A stretch of 64,000 nt of DNA from NCBI RefSeq assembly GCF_017654505.1, contig NC_054559.1, forward strand, positions 16,312,370 through 16,376,369, read 5' to 3'. The stretch comes from Polyodon spathula (taxonomy: Eukaryota; Chordata; Actinopteri; Acipenseriformes; Polyodontidae). Of the stretch, positions 1 through 13,400 are shown piece by piece. A program made the position numbers and the translations under genes. Under the pieces are notes generated by a model. It was not told the origin of the DNA. It saw nothing but the letters and a program-made list of their open reading frames with translations, and ran no database searches. Every line of letters starts with the position of its first letter. The stretch's first letter is position 1.

Positions 1-62
1 TTTTTTTTCTGACTTTATGTGAACGAAAAGACACAAAAGCTCCCGTTTTCTCATTGGAAATA
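1..62. repeat. Truncated copy of palindromic MITE family
   Basis: The first 62 bases repeat, with few changes, the right end of the inverted-repeat element at 10104-10346. Both share the block ending in CATTGGAAATAG. This copy is cut by the window edge, so its left arm is not visible. It lies in an FCHO1 intron. Confidence 0.6.
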
Positions 63-159
63 GACATTGGGACTGGGGAAAGGGTTAATGTTTACCTTTG
101 TAAAATGGTACATTAAGGTTACTGTTCAGTATTTCAATTTTCAGCACTAGCACTTGAAT

Positions 160-165
160 CATACA

Positions 166-196
<31 letters not shown>
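160..196. repeat. (ATAC)n microsatellite
   Basis: About nine tandem CATA/ATAC units lie just upstream of the splice acceptor of the first visible FCHO1 exon. The branch-point and polypyrimidine region is therefore compressed to the short tract CTGTGCTGCAG. Confidence 0.9.
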
Positions 197-213
197 GTTC
201 CACTGTGCTGCAG

Positions 214-3200
214 GTCTCCTCTCAGGATCCTGGCTGTGCCCCCCTCCACCTAGCTGCTCGGTGCCAGTACAGCGGCTCCCTCACCCGCGTCTCTCTGGAC
301 TATCACTGCTGCACTGCCTCCCCCGCCACGGAGCTCAGCAACGTCCAGGTGGTCATCTCTCTGGAGGACTCTGCCACGGACGTGCACTGTCAGCCTCCCG
401 GAGTGTGGTGAGCAGAGAGCCACAGCCTACCAAAGAAACTCCCCAGTTCCCATGCCTTCAGCTGAGGGAACACCAAGCCATTTTTTTTTCAGGAACAGTG
501 TCTTGAAACCTGATTTCAGGAGACCTAGTTTGAGGCAACTTTACTGTATCAAACCCCAAGTCTCCCCTGTTGTGCCGTGCAGTGGCCTGAAACCAAGTTC
601 CAAGTGACCCAAAGTGGCTTCGTGTTCCTCAGCTTTACTCTGTGGGAGTCTGAAATCATTTCACGTTATTGAAAGCACATCAGTCAAACAGAAGAAGCTG
701 ATGCATAATGATAGGAAATTATTGAATTAGCTGCAAATGTCGGCTGGCTTTGTTAACCTACTCACTTAAACTTTAATATTGCGTTATTATGTATAAATTA
801 ATAAAGGATTAGTGTTCTCTAACTTTTTAAGCACAAAGAGGTTAGTTCCGAACAGCCTGTACCTTAGTAAGCCACGACTGGATTTATAGAGCATTTTACA
901 GCACTGCGGAGTCAGCCCCCTATCTGTGCTTGTCCTGGGGTTGCACCTCAAATGTTGATACAGATTAAGTAACTCTTCTTAAAAGAGAACCACTGTGTCG
1001 ATAAAAAGTTTGTGTCTTATATGGAAACAAGTCATTCAAAAATGATAAGGGAACAAGGCTGGGCTAGTCTGCTACCATGAGTGGAGTTATTGCACCTAGA
1101 TCTCTTTACTGGTCAAATACGCAGTGACTAAATAGACAGAAATAATGAAACCTGTGTGTTAACATGCCGCTAGTTAATCAACAAACAGCATAGCACTCCC
1201 AATAATACGCATGGCAGTAATCCATTACATTCCCAATGTATTTAAATAACGTTCATTATCAGGCTCTTCATATGACCCCAGGAGCCAGGGCACTATCCAT
1301 GTTCACTACCCAGTGTAAGCAGGTGGCAGCGCCTGGTTCATATTCAAATTTTTATATTGAGGTGTCAGTTTTGCCGGTTTGAATACACTGACAGATTTAT
1401 CTGTGCTCAGGAACGCGGAGGAGCGGCGGTTGCTATGGAAACTGCACAATATCTCTCCCACGGCTGATGGCAAAGGTAATTACCTTGTCTCCAAAAATAA
1501 ATTCCACGTTACTCCCTTTCTCCTGATTATTATTTTTTTATTTAATTGTAAAAAGGGTGTCATTATCTCTCTTTAAATATCAGCATTAGCATGAGAAAGC
1601 CAGGGCTGTGGACTGGCTTGTCTGTCGGGTCCCACCCACAGGAGGCTGATAAGGAGGGAGGGGGGCGAGGATATGGGCCTGCTGTCAGTGGCACTGTTCA
1701 AGCTGCAGTGCTGCTGCCTCACATGGCTTGTAGGAATTATTATCCCCAGCAACAGGGATATCACTTCAGAGTTTTACATACATCTACTAGGGAACAAGGA
1801 GATGTCTTTACCTTTATGACCCTATAAATGTGCCTTCAGATATCTAGGATGCAGAAATACCTCTTCATTCCCCATGTGAAAATCAGATAGTCAGTTTTAT
1901 TATTTGTTTGTAGGAAAATGTTTGTTGTAGAATTGAGTTATGCATGAGGGCTTGATCGCTGCGAGGTGATGTATGGAGCAGGTTCAGTAGCTGCTACTGA
2001 TGTGCCTCTCGTCCCCCGCCCTCAGGTGCCGGGTCTGTGTGTGCGAGATGGCAGTGCCAGGACGTCCTGCGCGGGGCTCTCCCCAGCGTGGGGGTGCAGT
2101 TCGTGGGCTCGGGAGAAGCCCTGTCTGGGGTGGACCTGGAATTGGTGGGCGGGCGTTACCGCATGTCTCTTGTTAAAAAGCGCTTCGCCACAGGTAACTG
2201 GGAGGACTGGGCACCAGCACTGGGGCTGTCTGTTTGAAAAGACCCCCAGTGGTGAACCAAGAGGTCTTGTGTAGAAGTGACATGCCATCCCCTTGGTGGA
2301 GAAATTCATGTTTCTATTGGCTGAAACGACAGGCTTCAAGCTGTAGACTGGCATCAAATGGGGTTTTTCTATAAAGGGTATTACACTCTGTCAATGTATG
2401 TACATTTGCAGAACTTGATCTCGCCAACCATAGGCCAGACAGATATTCACCTATTTCCTACTGCTGCTTCATTCATCGCGCTGCCCTTTATCTTCCTGGA
2501 CCTGTTTTCATTGTAGACTCTCAAGGAGAAACTGAATGGTGTCAGTAAGCGCCAGGAAACCCTTAATTGATAAGTTTGAGTGGATAATAGACTTTAGCTG
2601 GACAAACCTTCCCAGAAACTGCATTTTCATATACAGGCAGAGGATCGGTGCGAATCTGTATGGTTTGCGGTTTTAGCTTTTTGTTTCAGAGTGAATCGTT
2701 GAAATCACTGTTTGCAAGAAGTCAAATTAGAGATTGTTTTGAAGAAATTGTGTAGTTTCTAATGCTGCAGCGTAGTTTTGTCTTTAATCAGATTAAGCAT
2801 GAAAAATCATAAACTAATAAAATAAGGGTATGAAATCAGAACTGATGGGCTCGATTTACTATTGGAAGGGTAAGAAAATACTATAGTAGTCCTGCACAGT
2901 AGTTTACTAATTACAAAGGCATAGGAGCACGATCTACAGTGGCTTGCGAAAGTATTGACCCCCTTGGCATTTTTCCTATTTTGTTGCCTTACAACCTGGA
3001 ATTAAAATTGATTTTTATTTGGATTTCATGTAATGGACATACACAAAATAGTCCAAATTGGTGAAGTGAAATGAAAAAAATAACTTGTTTAAAAAAATTC
3101 TAAAAAATAAATAATGGAAAAGTAGTGCGTGCATATGTATTCACCCCCTTTGCTATTAAGCCTCTAAATAAGATCTGGTGCAACCAATTACCTTCAGAAG

Positions 3201-4456
3201 TCACATAATTAGTTAAATAAAGTCCACCTGTGTGCAATCTAAGTGTCACATGATCTGTCACATGATCTCAGTATATATACACCTGTTCTGAAAGGCCCCA
3301 GAGTTTGCAACACCACTAAGCAAGGGGCACCACCAAGCAAGCGGCACCATGAAGACCAAGGAGCTCTCCAAACAGGTCAGGGACAAAGTTGTGGAGAAGT
3401 ACAGATCAGGGTTGGGTTATAAAAAAATATCCGAAACTTTGAACATCCCACAGAGCACCATTAAAGCCATTATTAAAAAATGGAAAGAATATGGCACCAC
3501 AACAAACCTGGCAAGAGAGGGCCGCCCACCAAAACTCACGGACCAGGCAAGGAGGGCATTAATCAAAGAGGCAACAAAGAGACCAAAGATAACCCTGAAG
3601 GAGCTGCAAAGCTCCATAGCGGAGATTGGAGTATCTGTCCATAGGACTACTTTAAGCCGTACACTCCACAGAGCTGGGCTTTACGGAAAAGTGGCCAGAA
3701 AAAAGCCATTGCTTAAAAAAAAAAAATAAGCAAACACTTTTGGTGTTCGCCAAAAGGCATTTAAATGTCTTGGAATGGCTTAGTCAAAGCCCAGACCTCA
3801 ATCCAATTGAGAATCTGTGGTATGACTTAAAGATTGCTGTACACCAGCAGAACCCATCCAACTTGAAGGAGCTGGAGCAGTTTTGCCTTGAAGAATGGGC
3901 AAAAATCCCAGTGGCTAGATGTGCCAAGCTTATAGATACATATCCCAAGAGACTTGCAGCTGTAATTGCTGCAAAAGGTGGCTCTACAAAGTATTGACTT
4001 TGGGGGGGGTGAATACTTATGCACGCTCAAGTTTTCTGTTTTTTTGTCTTATTTCTTGTTTGTTTCACAATAAAAAAAAAAATATTTTGCATCTTCAAAG
4101 TGGTAGGCATGTTGTGTAAATCAAATGATACAGACCCCCAAAAAATCCATTTTAATTCCAGGTTGTAAGGCAACAAAATAGGAAAAATGCCAAGGGGGGT
4201 CAATACTTTCGCAAGCCACTGTATATAGTCTCTTATTGTGTTTTTTGTAGACTAACATAATATCTGATAATGTGGTTCTCCCTTCTGTTGCAGTACCATA
4301 GACAACCTCCTAGATGGCAGATTAATGCTACCTAGTGCTGCACTGTATCTCCATTCTCCTGTAATTGTGCAAGTAGCTTCAATTGGAAACGGAATGCAGC
4401 TTAATTGTGTTTTTTCTTTTTCTGTAGGAAAGTACATGGCTGGCTGTTCAATGTGA
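214..4456 (+). CDS. fcho1: FCHO1-like endocytic adaptor, last four coding exons (5' part outside window)
   Basis: FCHo proteins bind membranes through an F-BAR domain and recruit Eps15, intersectin and AP-2 at early clathrin-coated pits through a C-terminal mu-homology domain. Only the end of that domain is visible. Exons read as 214-407, 1411-1475, 2026-2193 and 4428-4456. All have AG/GT borders and phases that join without a break (194, 65, 168 and 29 nt; 152 codons including the TGA stop at 4454). Key stretches are [23 protein letters not shown] and, near the end, [20 protein letters not shown] followed by [13 protein letters not shown]. The SLVK-RRFATG ending separates FCHO from the related SGIP1, as I recall the families; FCHO1 over FCHO2 is my judgement. 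The first acceptor could instead be at 224. It is convergent with RFX2. Confidence 0.78.
2937..4221 (+). mobile_element. Tc1/mariner element with internal deletion (copy 1)
   Basis: The termini are inverted repeats starting CAGTGGCTTGCGAAAGTATT and ending in the reverse complement, flanked by TA on both sides (2935-2936, 4222-4223), the Tc1/mariner target duplication. Terminal repeats of about 100 bp can be matched at each end, including the block CAACCTGGAATTAAAATTGA. The element sits in the last FCHO1 intron in the same orientation as the gene. It is about 0.3 kb shorter than the full-length element at 29708 because the middle of the transposase is gone. Confidence 0.9.
3349..3997 (+). pseudogene. 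Tc1 transposase remnant lacking its catalytic middle
   Basis: The N-terminal 126 codons (3349-3729) form the paired-like helix-turn-helix DNA-binding part, beginning [18 protein letters not shown] with a GRPPKL hook. They run into an A-rich stop after KKPLLKK. The C-terminal part resumes near 3758 with [20 protein letters not shown] and ends GGSTKY at 3997. Compared with the intact 339-residue relative at 30090, roughly 130 residues holding the first two catalytic Asp residues (WSDET and QQDNDPKH blocks) are missing. The copy cannot encode an active enzyme; only the third acidic residue (E of NPIE) remains. Confidence 0.88.
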
Positions 4457-5092
4457 GAGTGATGGAGGGACCATCTCTTGCAGAGAAACCAGAAGCACAA
4501 ATTTGCACTTTCCCTATCAAACTTCACGAGAATGACACAGATGAAAGGAAAAGCTAAAGAGTTTACAATTTTAAATCAGGTATCAGCAAATTATTTCTGC
4601 AGACTCAATGGATGATATGTAAATGGAAGAGTTTTATAACAAAAAAAGAAACCTTCTTCAACCTCTTGGAATCCAGTCTTGTTGAGGGTGAAAGGTCCTG
4701 GAGTTTTTGTCTGTTTGCAGCTTGTTTAATTTTATTGTAATTATTGGATTCTTTTTTTGTGTTTTCTTTGTAATTACTTTTGTGTGTGTTGTATACAGTT
4801 GGGATCTTGTGTGCCTTGGAGACTGTTCATACATGAGAAGTAGGCTGAACTGAATTAAGTGATGCACTAGTTTAGTGGACCTTTTGGACTGTTTGTTTTG
4901 TATACATATCACAAATTGAAACTTTCAGAACAAGGTAGGTGTGATTTATTGTGTGGAGGATTGACAATTGCTGATTGTCTGCCATGTTTCATTTTGTTTT
5001 GGACCAACAGTGTAATCAGTCTGAAACCATTTAGTGTTGGTAAAATAAAAAATGAAAAACAAAAACACAATAAACACTCTGTTCTCAGCTTT
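4457..5092 (+). other. fcho1: Probable FCHO1 3' UTR with two poly(A) signals
   Basis: No further coding exon follows the TGA at 4454. AATAAA hexamers lie at 5044-5049 and 5069-5074, and a GT/T-rich stretch follows, so transcripts probably end near 5090. This is about 15-30 bp from the predicted end of the opposing RFX2 transcript. Confidence 0.5.
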
Positions 5093-7487
5093 ACTTTTTA
5101 CACCAATTTATTAGACATTTTGACCAGTACAAAATACAATTTTTTTTTTTTTGCAATGTAAGTTAGACAACAAGACTGTTCATTCTTCTCCAGACTAGAT
5201 TGGGTGTAATCCAAAACAGTTTTAAAAATTATAAACAGTAGAAAATAAAACAAAAGAAAAAATATATACAAAATACATCAAAGGCAGCAAACTTCGAACT
5301 AGTACAATTAAACAACCCCTAATCCCAAATGTAAATATAATCTAAAAAAGGGGGAACAAATTTATACCATCTTCCCTTCCACCCCCACCAGAAAAGACAA
5401 AATATATGCCTTCACTGCTCTGAGCTAAGTTTTACTGAATGGACAGGTAAATGTTAGGCAGCCATTTGAGGTTTATACAAGACATCTTTCACGAAGGTTC
5501 AATGCTGCAGATTATGCTGCAAAAGAAGCCAGTGGCCCTTCTTCTCTACACTGGATCCTAGTGTGTGGGAGTGTTACTGCAGGTAACATGGGGCTTTAAG
5601 ATTCTCCCATGACTCATTTTGTGTATTGTGTAAATCACATGGCTTTGGGATTTGGAGTGTCTTGTTCCATTGCAGCCTTATGCAGTGATGTGGTGAAATC
5701 AGAACCTGCTGCCTCCACTCTGGGGCAAAGTAAGATTAATAGACTAAAGGAGAGGTAAAGTAACATTTAAATAAATATATATATATATATTATATACGAT
5801 TTTTTTTTTTTTCAGAAAGCTGAAACTTTCAAAAGTGGTTTGAAAGGCCACAGAATGCCTTACTACATTTCTAAATCCTACAATAACAGTTGTTTCTGCA
5901 ACTACCATACATACTTTATTTTTTGTAGTTTGATTCAGAAGTCAGAAAATGTGTCTCTCTCCTACAGTACGAAAAGTTTATAAAATACTACTTATTTAAC
6001 AATAAATCTAGAACAGTGGCTGCAGATATATAGCAATTTTTTTTTAATAGGCCAGTTCCACTTAAAATAACAAGATCCAATCCATTATTATAAAAAATAG
6101 TTACTTTTAAATCACTATCTAAGGTTAGTCTAACAGGGAACTACCATTTCAGCTTGTCCAAAGTTAGATGGGCCTGAGGCACAGAAAGGTGAAATTCTTC
6201 TACTTCTGACCCCCTAGAAAGGGTGAGGATTTGACTGCTGGATCTGTTCTCCTCATCCCCTGGGTTACTCTCCAGTGAAATGCTTTACATACAAAATTAC
6301 CCTCAACCACATAGCACTGAAAAAATGCACAAGCCACATTTACACAGAAAATGTTTGTTTGTTTCAATAAACAAACAAAAAAAAACAGAAGAAAGAATAT
6401 AACGTGTGCGAGTGGCTTAGTTAAAGCACACAATGTATAGTATGGAAGGCAAGGGGTTTGAGCAGCTTAAGAGTGCAGGGAGAAGAAGCGCAGCAGCTAC
6501 AACACTGTGCTACACAGTACAGTATAAGAATATAAGAACCCATCACCAAGCCTAGGAGCAGGTTACTGGAGTAGAGAAAGACTGTGGAACATTACATACT
6601 GCAGCATCACAAACAAGACTAGATAAGTCAGTATTCCTCTGACAACTGACACCACGTCCCAGAGGCAGTCACCAGCCTTTTATGTGGCAGCCGAGACCTT
6701 TACATTCTATGCTCCTTTAGAAAACTTCGAGGCAGATTTTTTTGATTTTGGTTTGGGTTCGTATTGTGAGGCATTTGATTTGACATTATAAAAAGCATGA
6801 AAGAGGAATGCAGACAGCTGTAGATATAAATAGGCACAGTTCAAGACAGGGTTAAAGAAAGAAAAACCAACAAATCTGTACAGGTTGCGTTTCGTCTAAG
6901 GCACTGCATTAACTATGGCACACCTATTTAAACATTACTCCAGCGGAAATGTGGAACTAAACTAATGTACTGTACAACATCCATGTCACTCATCTATTCA
7001 CAGTAACAAAAACAATGAAAAGGTAACGAAATCCCCAAAGTAAAATAACAAAAAACTGTTTAATATAAACGTTCATATGTTCTGGGGTTTAAAATGTGGG
7101 AACCATCTTTTTCATTTTCTATACAACCTGCTTTGAGGGGGGGGGAGGGGGGCACCGATAGCATTCCAGAGAACTGCGTGTGTGTGAGTGTGTGTAATGT
7201 AATATAAAATTAGTTTGAGGGGATGTACACAAAAGGCAAATGAAAAAAAAAAAAATCATAACATATGGATTGTTTTGTCCCCACATTTTAAAAAAAGAAA
7301 AAAAAAGTTTTTGGCTGCCTTATTTAAAGCTGCAGTATCCCCACTCGCAGTCAGTGCTTAATCAGAACAAGCTTGTTGCAATCACCTCCCCACAGCCCAT
7401 ATGCACTAGGAAAGCAAACAGTTTGCTTAACAGCTAGCAGGAACATGACAGTACTAAAGTGGGGAGCTACTTGGTTTCAGATCCTCA
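5093..7487 (-). other. rfx2: Probable RFX2 3' UTR
   Basis: This 2.4 kb stretch lies downstream of the RFX2 stop codon and has no exon-like reading frame on either strand. A minus-strand AATAAA (TTTATT on the plus strand) at 5107-5112 is a plausible end; others occur upstream, for example near 5915. It contains an (AT)n run near 5780, a G run near 7140 and several poly-A/T tracts, but no transposon that I recognise with confidence. Confidence 0.4.
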
Positions 7488-10400
7488 TCAGATCTCCTGC
7501 AGAGAGTGGTTCAGTTCAATGCGCTCCCGTTTGACTGGGGGCTCACTCAGTCCTCTGGAACTGTCCGCCTCACTTCCAACATCACTCATATCATCTGAGA
7601 AATGGGACTGGTCTGCAAACAGGAGTGCATCAACATTGGAACAGGACACAAATGGATAGGCTGTGATCTTTCATTCATTCCAGTACTATGCCAGTGGCCT
7701 AGGTACCAAAGCAACAACTTGACAGTCCAAGTGGATCCTTTGTGGTATTCTTACTATTTAATAAAATCATATTACAGACAGTTAAGGCAACATGTATAAC
7801 ATTATGTTATAGTAACAATACAACAGTAATAAATTGTGTGTTACCTTTATCCATAAGCAAAGGCATCATGGAGTTGAGATCACTGAACTGCAATCCAAAA
7901 AAAAAAAAATTAGTTAATATTAGCATAGCAATTTCAATATATTACAACAAAAATATAACTTCAAACAAGATGCTCTCAACAATACAGAGAATCCATCTTA
8001 TCAGTTTACTATTTCAAAGAGAGAAAAGGTGCTAGAAGTGCATTAAATTGAACTAAAAATTGATCCTTTTATTAAACTCCATATCAGCTGATCTCGCTAT
8101 GCCTGTGCTGCTTGAGTGATCGTGCAGCCTGCTGTGTGCAGTGAACTCACCTCTCCCATCACTGCGATGGGTGTCTCCCCAGTGGCCTGGGCCACGCGGT
8201 GCTCCACCAGGTAGAACATGTACTCGTCGTAGAGCAGCCTGATCAGGTGGAAGGAGCCGAAGCTGGCGGCACTGCGCAGGGTCAGGTCACGGATCACCAT
8301 CGAGCTGAAACATAGCATACTGGTGTCAGCATCTTACACTGCTGGTGTGCATCACGACTGCCCTGGGCATCTGCATCCCATTTATTAGACATAGATCTTT
8401 AAACTGTAGAGTGCATACACTAAACTCACAGTAAGATTTTGTCACGTGATAATCCTGAGGGGCTACTTTGTATGGTATGTATGTAGTTCATTAATAAATT
8501 GACTCTTGTTAAACACTTACATTGCATGGATTCAAGTAGAAAATAATATCACCACTACTGCAGTAAGTATCACTAGGTGTTACATAAAGAAATGTGAGTT
8601 TACACAGTCCTAGCTTTTTAAAAGTCTAGCTGCAGCAACAGCAACATCCACAGCCGTACTATCTGGAGTGTACTGTACCTGTAAAAGGACCACTTGAGCA
8701 GGAACTGGCGGGCTGCCTTGGGGAAACTGGGACTTCCCTCATGTGGCTTCAGGACCTGGTTGACAACATTGTCCAGCCAGGCTGCCCACTGGTCCAGAGA
8801 GCTCTGCTGCTGCAGGGTCACCTTGAAATCCTGCTCCAGCCGCTGGACCATCCCCTCCTCACACTGACACACCCAGGATGCCTGCTCCTGCACAGCACAA
8901 GGAGGAAAAGCACCGCCATTAAACACATGACCATGTTCAGCTGGATTCACAGTCACCTGTTAGCACCACTGCCTAATGTTAAATAAAGTAAAGTGATCCA
9001 TGATTATAAATCTGTCTATAAAACCAGCAGGTATTCTTTGAGTTCTAGCTTGAAAGCAGTGCTATTTGCCATGTCTCAAATTGTTGGTTGTGATTTTAAT
9101 TAAATAAATAAAGAAAGAAAGAAAGAAAGAAAAAAACACAGGACTAAGGAAGAGCTATACTTCATGATCACAGTTTGAACAATTTCACCTGGTTAATAGA
9201 CTAATATACATAATAACCAGGTATCAGCCACCCTGTTTATACCACTTTATTTTTAATTTAAAATCTTGCTCTACTGTAAAGGTTAGCACAGCTATCATCC
9301 AAACAGGCTGATAACAGTGACAGGTGACCTTTGCTTTGGTAACAATGAAATCAGTAAGGTGGTGTTTGATTGACAGCCCAGGAATACTTAAGACAAAAAG
9401 TTCCATTCAGTGCAATGCACTATAAAAATGACCAAAAGGTTAAAAATAAATGTTACATTTGCATGGAAATAATACCTGTCTACATACCTGCACGTTGGCA
9501 AAGTCCACCCGATTGAGGTCGCTCAGCATCTGGTTGATCTGAGAAGTGTTCTGCAGCACTGCCCTGGCAGCCTGAGCCAGGTGGTTCAGAGAGGTGTAAC
9601 GTCTTAGGGTCTGGGCAAAGGCACTCACCACTGCTGCCTGCAAACAAGGCAGAGCATTGGCCTTTCTAGCCTTTTCATACTCAACTTCTGTATTCCCAGA
9701 ACCATTTGCAAGGCCTAAATCTATAATGTTGAGCTATACAGATACATGATGGCAAGCTTTAGCTTGCAACATGGGTTAAAGCAAAGTATCTTATTATTTT
9801 GTAAGTTGCCAAGTGTTATGACAAATGACTATCTACAGAGTTTGCGGTTTAGACCTCCAAATCAGTTACCTTGGTGCGAACAATCTCCTGTGGAAAATCA
9901 TTCATAGCCGTGGTCAGCCATCCTTCCAAACTCTTCGCAAAGTTACGAATGGCTTGAGTAAGGGTACCTTAAAATAAATAAATAAATAAATATAAAGGTC
10001 AAAACCAAAAGAGGACTATGGTTTGAAGATAGTAAAAATAACCCTTTGTCCACTAAGATACCAATTATAACCTTTGCTATGCAGACAAGTAAAATTAGCA
10101 GGAGGGCAAATGTGTGTCTTTTCGTTCACATAAAGTCAGAAAAAAAACAACATATGAATCCAAATTAACATGTATTTATACAGTATAATCGTAAATCTCG
10201 AAAAACTACTCACTTCTAAATCTTTTGTAGTCATTTTTGTATTTAGTATAAATACATGTTAATTTGGATTCATATGTTGTTTTTTTTTCTGACTTTATGT
10301 GAACGAAAAGACACACATTTGCCCGTTTTCCCATTGGAAATAGTGATATTTTGAAATATCACTGTCCTGGTCACAAAAGCAAAGTTTGTGGGGAATAATA

Positions 10401-13400
10401 GCCATTTTCTATACTTTTGAGGCATAAGCAATTAGGAAATAACACTTACTACCCAGGAACAAAAATTGTGTTACATAGTGTTATTCATGTCTGATATAAG
10501 AAGCTTCCACATGACCAACTTCTAACAGTGGCAGCCACAGTGTTCAGCATGTACAGAGTGCCACTTCGCACAGCATCCATAATGAAGCACTTTAGACCCA
10601 CCCACTTTGCATAAACATACATAATCTTTCCTTAACTGTGTTGACATCCATTTAACCCCACATTAACACTTACTCGGTACCGGTCTGAGTACATCAGGGA
10701 TGAGGATCTCCACCAGTGCCTGGTAGAGGATGTGATCACAGCTCCTCATCCACACCCTGACAGGCTCGTATTTACACAGAGCAATCAGCTTCTCCCTGGG
10801 AATGATGCTTTCAGATTCCTCCTCGCTGGGGAACAAAACCAGGCAGGAGACACTTTAGAAAATCACACAAGATTTCGCAGTGAGAGCCACTAACTACAGA
10901 TCAAAATACTACAACTTAAGATCATTAAAACAGGGTCCTTCCTTTGTGTTAAGTAAATGAGTGTCAAACAGGGCGAGCAAGTCACTTTCGTATATATGTC
11001 TTTAAAATGTAAAGCATTGCTTTAAAATGGTGGCAGTGTAAAAAAATGTATTCAACAGACCCCATTGACACTGATGAACACATGATATACTGCAAGCCCT
11101 TTGGTATGCTAAAGAATTTTACTAGGTGCCGGCTTGCCAAATGCAGGGACTCTTAAACTCTTAAAGACGCTTGTAGCTTGAATCAGCAAAATACATAAAT
11201 ACTACCAATATTCTCATGCCCAACTGCCAGCGAGTTATTCTGGGGTCAATGACAACGTGGTCAAGCAGTTTGACAGGAAATAGGAGATGCATGTTATAAA
11301 ATACCAGGTGATTTTGACTGACATGGTACAGTAAGTGACCCATGAAAGTTAGAATTAGAAAAAATACATGTGGGAGGAACAATCAATAGATTTAAATACC
11401 ATCTGAGTAAATATACACCTGAGAAAAGCCCTTTCTATTGAAATATTATCTCTGTAAATATGAACTCAGTAAGAGTACAGGTTAATAGATTTGACTAATT
11501 ATATTACACATTCACTAAACAATATCAATATTTTTGTTTCTTTTTGTATTTTTTTTTTTTATGTAGTTAATAGAATAAAGACTTACTGAATAGGTAGAAA
11601 CTGACTCACCTGGGAGAGACTGTAGTGGCTCCGTCACTAGATGGCGCTGTTGAATACCAGAATGTCTGCCATAGCTTCTCAATGAAATGGAACTGCAGGT
11701 TCATCACTACATCCAGGGTTGCCTAAGGGAAAAGCAATTTGCCCAGAACACTGTTACTGCCAGTTAGACCTTTCTATATGTAGACAAATATAACGTGCCG
11801 CTCTTTTTACAGTAATTGTAATAATATCTATTTTTATATAGCTCCTTTCATAGTGGACCACCATCACAAAACACTTTACAGAGCTAGGCTGTGAACTGTG
11901 CATTCTATGCAGAGTCACTTACAATAGGACATTGATTTAACATCTCATCCACGGGTGACTTGCTCGGGGTCACACACAACGTCAGAGGTAGGATTTGAAC
12001 CAGTGACCTTCTGGTTACAAGCCTGGACTTTAACCACTGGACCACACTGGGATCATTTAAAAAGTAGAATATATATTTAAGTTTTAATTCAAAAGATCCC
12101 CTTTGCATTATTTTCAGTATGCTGAAATTGTTTTCAGCACACTGCATTAATTTCACATTCAGTCAATTCTACAAAGTTTGGCATCCATGTGTGTTTAAAA
12201 AAACAGAAACCTTGAATTAATCAATCCAAATTTTGATTTGGGTGTATCCGAGTGTTTTTCCATTATCACTCTGTTCCACAGGTAACAAGTTGTAAAGCAA
12301 AATGAACAAAGAACAGAAAACTCAATCCTTGCATACTGACCCTGTAACGTATAACTGGTATCTTTATAATACTCCATTCTTCCTATCATGTTACTATAAT
12401 TTTAGCTTGCTGGATTTGTTTTCCCTTCTTGTCACATGACATCTTTCCCCAGCACCATCGCTATGGTAACCATGTTTACAGTTACCAATAGCACTCCACA
12501 ACAAACTAAAACCGCTCAAACATTCAACACTCCCTAACAAATCCTCCAGCAACTCAGTGAACCCCTTAACCGCTGACATTCACCTCTGTCCAGGAAAGCA
12601 CAGCACAGCAAAGCATGCAACATACAAGCACAAAAACACCACTTAGGTGGCAGTACATTGGGCAAAGTAGATCCCTTGTAATGATGAGATTAAATTCTGC
12701 TGTAGATGTATAACAAACACTCAAGTACAGTTTCATCATAATATGATTCCAAAGACAGCTAGGTATTTTAACTGGTATGGATAGTTAGTGCTACACAAAG
12801 ATGCCCCATGCCAAGTTTTATCAGAGCTGAAAGATCAATTCTCACATTGCTAACAGTGCATATGTGCAGGCACCACCCTTTCACCAGGGATATGAATCTC
12901 TCCTAAAGCCCCCTACAGCTACTGAACCAGCTTGTATTAGTGTCAACAGTTTAAATGCAGTACAGACTATTCCAGAGGTATAGCGTATAGGGAATAAAAT
13001 AAGTTAATATACAGAAAACAATCTAATGGACTGATGATTCCATGGTACCAGGTTTAAATAAATGTGTATTTCTGTATTGCATTTAAAAAATAAATAAGTA
13101 AAATAAAAAACCACCATCAATGTAATAAAACATAATGAGCTTGCTGTTGCAGAACATTGTTCTGGTTATGTGCTTCAATGGAATACCATCAAGACCTTCT
13201 TCTGCCCCATGACAACTGAGGTCTTAATACCTAGAAGGTTAATAGGGATCTCCTGTACTTAAGCATTCAGATAAAAAGGTCTTGTAACAAAAGGAGGGTG
13301 CTATAACAGGACCTGATAATGAGGGCAAGCACCACCAAAGCACTGAAAACAGAAAATGCAAGGAATTGGGATTGTAGAAAGCAGAAGGTTAAACTGTTTT

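Noticed and set aside
11993..12050. tRNA gene-like boxes A and B
   Set aside because: They belong to a SINE with a long body and tail; the cloverleaf is degenerate, so it is not a functional tRNA gene.
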